From Gnetum montanum (lineage: Eukaryota; Streptophyta; Gnetopsida; Gnetales; Gnetaceae), in the NCBI GenBank assembly GCA_015680685.1, contig MNCI01014239.1, positions 158,884 through 222,883 on the forward strand: 64,000 nt of DNA, in the 5' to 3' direction. Under the pieces are notes generated by a model. It was given only the letters and a program-made list of their open reading frames with translations. It did not search any database and was not told the origin of the DNA. Shown piece after piece: positions 58,627-64,000 of this stretch (positions are counted from its first letter, which is position 1; each line of letters opens with the position of its first letter). The position numbers were made by a program, and so were the translations under genes.

Positions 58627-59812
58627 ACCTTAAACGTGTTGCTACTGAGAACCATATATTACTCAGTTTTTTTTATTCTGTTATTGGACAAAGTTATAAA
58701 GGAGCTTGGAAAATTTAAAAGTTCCTGGAATATTTGCTATTAAAAAACGTTACAAAAATGTATGCATTCAGTTTACAAATAAGCAAGAAAGGATTTTATT
58801 TTATAGTTTTGTTGGTACTAAACAAGTAAGACCTCTTACTATTACTTTATTTGGGTTCTTTATTAATGAACTTGAAGAGTGGATGCATGAAATGAAAATC
58901 ATTTCTATCATACTCATACTCTATATACTCTATAGTGATGGTTTTATCTTAATTTCAAATTCAATGAAAAGACCAGAGAAAACACTTAATTCTCTTGATG
59001 ACTTTTGTTGGCATTTAGAAATGAAAGTTAATATAAAAAACAAAAAAAACAAAAAAAATATTTGTGGCACACATAATAAGATGTGTAATTTTACTATAGG
59101 ACATGAATATGTGGGCATAATTTCCTCTTGAAGATATCTTAGCCTAAAGTGATCCTTCAATTACAAATGAAATGAGTGCATTATTCAAAGTGTTGCAAAG
59201 TGGTATAAAAGTTTTATCTAATTTAAAAGATAAATATAAAAAGGAATTTATTCTAACTTGAGATATCCAAAAACAACTTTATCATGGAATTATTCAACCT
59301 ACTATTCTTTTAAGGGTGTGTTGTATGGGATATTGCTCTATCAAATAATTATTGGAAATAGATAAAAGAAATTCAAAAGCTTTAAAATGAAAAGACGAAC
59401 ATAATATGATATTATGCTTCTTCAAGAAAAAGTGATACAATTAAAGGTTGAAGCTATTTGTCACTTTATAACCAATGGTCATAATCTTTCTACCTTTGGA
59501 TTGGATAAATACTCCAAAAAAAGTGATGATGATGAAAACCCGTAATAAAGGATGGTTGCATAATAAAGTGTTATAGCTTAATAAAGGGAATGCTGAAGTG
59601 TACATTCTATGTTCATCATAACAAAGTTTGGTAAACAAGTAGGATTTCTAAAATCTTTGGGAAAATGTAGAAGGAGAAAAATGTTTTTATTTGAATAGTA
59701 TCACCTAGAGCCTTAATGCAAAAGAAAACTACTTATTTGAAGCTATTCCTCATCATTTACAATGTACACTATGCAGAGCATGAGAGGATCATTATTTGAA
59801 AGTTGGAACAGG
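58627..59812 (+). mobile_element. LINE (non-LTR retrotransposon) ORF2 fragment
   Basis: Plus-strand RT remnant. The frame at 58706-59131 reads GTKQVRPLTITLFGFFINEL, a LYSDGFILISNS catalytic block (about 58930-58965, usually YADD, here YSDG so both catalytic Asp are disturbed), LNSLDDFCWHLEMKVN, and further on WNECIIQSVAKW-like and LLQEKVIQLKVEA blocks (to about 59460) after stops. The end (about 59730-59812) resembles the region just before the C-terminal zinc motif. The 5' half and endonuclease are missing. It interrupts copy 1 of the duplicated unit, so it inserted after or during the duplication. Confidence 0.75.
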
Positions 59813-60800
59813 TAGATGACTCAAAGTCTTTTTTTAAATTTTTTTGAATAATAAATATGTGAATTGTACAATACAAGTAACATTGAAAATGAATATGGTG
59901 TTTTTGTGCAATATAACATATTGGAGCACATTAAACATAGTTAAAATATTACACTCGTAAATTTAGTTAAATGTTGCCAAAAATATTTGATAATTTTCTT
60001 CATGATATTTTAAAAACTCATAGCTTCTATATTTTTATTGTCTATTAAAAGATCTTCCTGCTTAATACAATTTGAATTTCATATTATTACTAATCCATAA
60101 GTCTTTGTTCATAATTCGTTTGATATAATTACATGTAATTGTGTTTTTCAATTATGTTTTTTCAACCGACAGGGCTTGCCAAGAAGCTTCTAGGTGGACT
60201 GCAGCGTTGGTAAGAAGTTTCTACGTGGACTGCAGCGTACTTTAAGCCGATGACCACAAGTGAGGTGAGAGTGTTGGATGGTACTTTGGTTCTTTCCGGA
60301 ATAATTCTCAATCCTTTGGTCCACCGCCATATATATCGCTCTTTCCACGAATTTTCTTTGAAGTTCTTTACCACAAAATTTGCTGCGTTGAATCGTGGAA
60401 ATTATCATATGCTAACGACTTTTGCTGAGGAACGAGGTTAAGAGGTCAAGTTTTCCCACTTTTGCTCGAAGTTCCAACCTGGCCGCTGACGAACGAGGTT
60501 AAGTTTTCCCACTTTTCCTCGACGTAAGCGCTGCGTCCTTGTGGTTCATGTTTAAAATTTTTCACGAAAGGTTTAAAAAAACAAATGAAGTGAGCCTTTC
60601 GAACTTCAGAAATTAAAGTAAAAAGTTTCAAAAAAATAAAAACATGACTTTTATGAAATTCCCCAGGTTAATAAAAATGGGAAAAATAAAGCCTATGCAT
60701 ATAAATACCTGAAATTTTTATGTTTTAAGATAAAACTGGTAGATGATTGAAAATTCTTTTTTGAATAATGAATAAGTTAATTGTGTGATACATAAAGCAT

Positions 60801-60894
60801 TTAATATGAATACGGCATTTTTCTATAATATACTATATTAGTGTACATTAATATGAATACCGCATTTTTCTATAATATACTATATTAGCGTACA
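60801..60894. repeat. 47-bp tandem duplication
   Basis: Units 60801-60847 and 60848-60894, TTAATATGAATAC... repeated with two mismatches. Confidence 0.94.
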
Positions 60895-61385
60895 TAAGAC
60901 ATAAATAAAATGCTACATGTAAATTTGGTTAATTTGTTCAAAATATTAAAAAATATATAATACTTTTCTTAATGATGTTTTTAATACTCATAACTTTTAT
61001 ATTATTACCGTGCAATAAAATATTTTTAACTTAATGAAATTTAACTTAATAATAAGTCTTCTTTCAAACTTTGTTTGATATAATTATATTTTTCAATTAT
61101 ATTTTTTCAAAGGATAGGGGTTGCCAAGAAGTTTCCCAGGTGGATTGCAGCTTAAGGACAGCTGCTTTTTAAGTGTGGCCGTTACGGAGATTACAGTCGT
61201 GGACAGTTGGATAGCAGTTGTTATTTCCAAGATAACCGACTGCCATTTATAGTTATTTCCACCTTGATAATAGAATATTCAGCTTTCTGACCAAATTTGT
61301 TACCTTGAATCGACCTTGGAAATTATCATATGCTAACCGTTCTCTGTTCCAAGTTCCAACCCGGCCATTGACGAACAAGGTTAAG

Positions 61386-63467
61386 GGTTCGCACATCCAT
61401 GGTTATGAGGGTTGGTACGATGATGCTAAACACCTAGGATCATAACTTCATATGTTCCTTAATAAGTGATGCAGAATATTAGCCACGTTTTGTTGATCTG
61501 AAAGGCCCTGGGTATGCTTACCCTTCAAGTTATACAGTAATTACCCATCACCTTCAAGAGACGCATACAGTAATATTGGTTCTAAATGCATTTAAGAAAT
61601 ATCCCATCTGTTATATTTTTGTTATGTTCCTTTGAATATGCAAAATCAAAGAATCTACTTATAGTTATTCTATAAAGCATTGGAGTAGGGTATTGAATAG
61701 TTTTAGGCTATTCCATCATTTACAACATTTAAAAACTTTCATTATAATTACATATCATTTTAAATATGGACATTCTTGATGGATCTTTCCCAACATTTAA
61801 ATTCTTGATAAAAACACAAAATACTTACATATACCATCAATCTTATTAAAAGAAATACAGTTCTTCATTATAACTTTCCGAGATGATTCAACCTTCTTAC
61901 AATCATGAAAGGTTTTCTCAAGAGTCTGAACTTCTTTGCCTTTTAATGTATCTTTGGATTTAAGACACTTTTATTAGTTATGTTTATAGACATTAAAATT
62001 GAGATATTACACTTAGAAACATTAACATAGTTTCTATCCTTTGGTTAACTTTTCTAAACTCCCCGCCTTTCTTAAAATTACTACTTGATCTTTTTCTTTT
62101 ATTTTTAGGTTTTATCATCTTTAGTTATCTCTCAGTGTTGCTTCCATGCTTTTGAAAAGAAATCTTTGTGCTTCCTTCTTACACCTTTTTCACTTTTATC
62201 CCCAAAATTTATAAACTTTTCATCACCTTTCAAAGTAAAGATAGTTGATAAGTCTCATCAAAAGTATAATTTAAGCCTTATAAAATGACAACTCTTATTG
62301 GTAGGCAAGATTTAACTCACTCAAGACATTGTTAGCTTGTAAATACTTAGTTCAAGATGCATTTTCTTCTTCAAAATCTTTAGAAAATTGGTATAGAAAT
62401 AATTTATTTTGTTATTACTTTATTTATGCTTCTTGGTAACCTTTTGTTTAATTAAAGCTTTATTTTATTAAATTTGTGCCTTAGGATATGCTCAATAAGC
62501 TATCACTTCTTGATGGGAATGTGATTCTTTGCAAAGTGTGCACTACATTCTCTGTATAATACAATGTGCATATTATGTCTTTAAGTATTTCGTTAGTAAT
62601 TTTGCCATTAAGATAATATGGACCATGTTCTAGTTAGAAACATTTCTTCAATGGCTAAGCTTAATTTAAGAATATAAAACATTAATCCCTTCAACTTTAT
62701 TAAAGGTGGGAATCTCTAGAAAATTGAAGATGAATGAAAATCCTAGGGACTTTCACCTTAGAAAACCTTGTTTCTAAAGATATAAGTCTTAAAATAAAGA
62801 AATTCTCCTTTTCATCTTCTTGTTTTCTTTTTCATCTTTCTTATCTTCTTCAAATTCATTTGGGTTGGAATCAAGTTTGTTTGACCTTGGAGTAGATGGC
62901 TTGGCTAAAACCTTATGAATTTTGCAAGTTTTGAGCTTGGAGTTTCTAGTTGAGCATTGTTGTAGGAGATTTGGAATGTAGGAAAGCTTTGTGTGGCTAA
63001 TTGCATGTTCAATATTGTAAAAAATATTTTTATGACTGATTGCAAGTTTAAGCTTCTATTTTATCATTTTTCCTAGAAAAGCTACCTTGGCAAGGTTGCA
63101 GGTTCAAACTTGTTGAGCTTGTTGACTTAGCTTGTAGAACTAGAAAGCTCATCTAAATAATGTTTCTACAACTTAGTAATCTTTGATTCTGTGTGATAGG
63201 AGGAGCTCTTTTTTTGGTTGTTATCATGTGGTGTAAAAGCGTAGCTCAATTTTCAAAAATGTTTCTTCAGAAGAACCATTTACAACCAAAAAGCCCATCT
63301 AAATAAAAATATTATCACATTAGTACAAAAATAGACTCTAGAAATAGTTTCTATAACCAAACAAGAAAGCTATTAAAATTATAACAATTGAATTGGGGAG
63401 CAAAATGCAATAAAAGGAAGGAGTAAAAATTAAAATATTTTTCTATATGTGGTAGTTATAATGCTTT
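61386..63467. other. Unassigned AT-rich sequence
   Basis: No LTR ends, RT motif, RNA gene or long frame recognised. A minus-strand stretch near 62100-62250 (Lys-rich, with a KEAQRFLFK-like run) is weakly gag-like but interrupted by stops. Confidence 0.4.
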
Positions 63468-63755
63468 GTGCTTTCTACTAGACATTTCTTTTCTAGGAAA
63501 GCCTTCATAAAGGAGAGAAGCTTTACCTTACCAAAACAACTTCTAGAAATGCTAGAACCAAATTTTGGTTCTACAAAGCACTATGCCATTTGGAATGGAA
63601 CTCATACTAGCCAAAGCACAACTATCATGGAGGTCACATATGGAGAAGACTTTAGCTCTAAAGGACTTTTGTTCGCTACATTGGCTTACAAAGAAGGAGA
63701 CCATCATAACCAACTTTTAGAACCAAGAATTGGTTATAATAAAAGCTCTCTATAA
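63468..63755 (+). CDS. Hypothetical 95-codon frame, doubtful
   Basis: Open frame beginning MLSTRHFFSRKAF. No domain recognised. It overlaps the start of the palindromic repeat region and encodes the palindromes as LEPNFGST and LEPRIG, so the frame is probably a by-product of repeat structure. Confidence 0.15.
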   Translation: MLSTRHFFSRKAFIKERSFTLPKQLLEMLEPNFGSTKHYAIWNGTHTSQSTTIMEVTYGEDFSSKGLLFATLAYKEGDHHNQLLEPRIGYNKSSL

Positions 63756-63961
63756 CATGAATCAATGTCACTATCAAAACTAATTTTCATTAGAGACCAA
63801 ATCTGGTTCTACTAAAGTCCTACCACATTAGTGAAAAAGCTTTTAGAATCCAAATTTCATTCTACATAGCCTATTCAATAGGAGCTTCTACCATAGGGAT
63901 CATAGATTGTGTGAGCCATCAATCATTGTAAAAGTTATGCTTAGAACCATAATTGGTTCTA
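63553..63961. repeat. Array of five 20-21-base palindromes
   Basis: Imperfect copies of a palindrome with arms TAGAACCAAA / TTTGGTTCTA at 63553-63573 (perfect, 1-base centre), 63718-63738, 63791-63811, 63844-63864 and 63942-63961. Flanks after each right arm are loosely related (for example CAAAGCACTATGCC, CTAAAGTCCTACCA, CATAGCCTATTC, CACTGCCTATCTT), so they are units of a degenerate direct repeat that may run on past the window. Confidence 0.8.
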
Positions 63962-64000
63962 CACTGCCTATCTTACATGTTAACAATCAAAGCTCAAGCA

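Larger units (their letters stand above)
58391..61385. repeat. Duplicated unit of unknown origin, two direct copies
   Basis: Copy 1 is 58391-58626 plus 59813-60520 and copy 2 is 60521-61385. Shared blocks include GAACTTCAGAAATTAAA, AATAAAGCCTATGCAT, GTTTGATATAATTA, and GGAAATTATCATATGCTAAC. The first copy is split by a LINE fragment, the second is not. Inside are smaller duplications, one of 31 bp at 60181-60242 and one of 47 bp at 60801-60894. Minus frames at 60162-60408 and plus 60250-60441 fall in the unit but have no domain. Confidence 0.7.

Overview
This is repeat-dense, AT-rich plant nuclear DNA. I could support no intact host protein gene. It is built almost entirely from old, nested LTR retrotransposons whose reading frames are full of stops, many explained by C-to-T or G-to-A change, plus LINE fragments, tandem arrays and short duplications. 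The Tat and Athila lineages of Ty3/gypsy, the tRNA-Asp and tRNA-Asn primer sites and the rather diverged LTR pairs point to a large-genome seed plant. A gymnosperm is my best guess, but that is inference.

Layout. (1) 1-16231: the 3' part of a plus-strand Athila-type element (called B0) holds a complete 13.65-kb Tat-lineage element (A, 1667-15319) with a perfect ATCCC target duplication. A carries gag, protease, RT, two RNase H domains and integrase, all broken, and two tandem arrays with a shared core motif. (2) About 16640-47817: one minus-strand Ty1/copia element appears split into two halves. Its RNase H and RT lie at 17.7-18.85 kb and its gag and protease at 38.76-40.28 kb, with LTR-like ends near 16.6-17.6 and 47.0-47.8 kb. 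Between and inside the halves sit B1 (a 5'-truncated Athila element joined to a CCR4-like gene fragment), B2 (27837-37711, the fullest Athila copy), an orphan LTR (38185-38755) and B3 (40285-46636, a gag-only Athila derivative with target duplication CTTTG). (3) 48243-55069: element C, a non-autonomous Tat-type element with gag, protease and only the integrase C-terminus. (4) 55070-64000: sparse sequence with short tandem duplications, a small possible secreted-peptide frame, a duplicated unit of about 0.9 kb invaded by a LINE fragment, and an array of palindromes at the right edge.

The most unusual feature is at 23.3-25.0 kb. A fragment of a CCR4/nocturnin-type exonuclease-endonuclease-phosphatase gene, apparently intronless, is joined in the same reading phase to the gag tail of Athila element B1. 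The junction was then duplicated in tandem (700 bp). This looks like host mRNA captured by a plant LTR retrotransposon. All domain calls come from reading conserved motifs by eye; no database search was possible.
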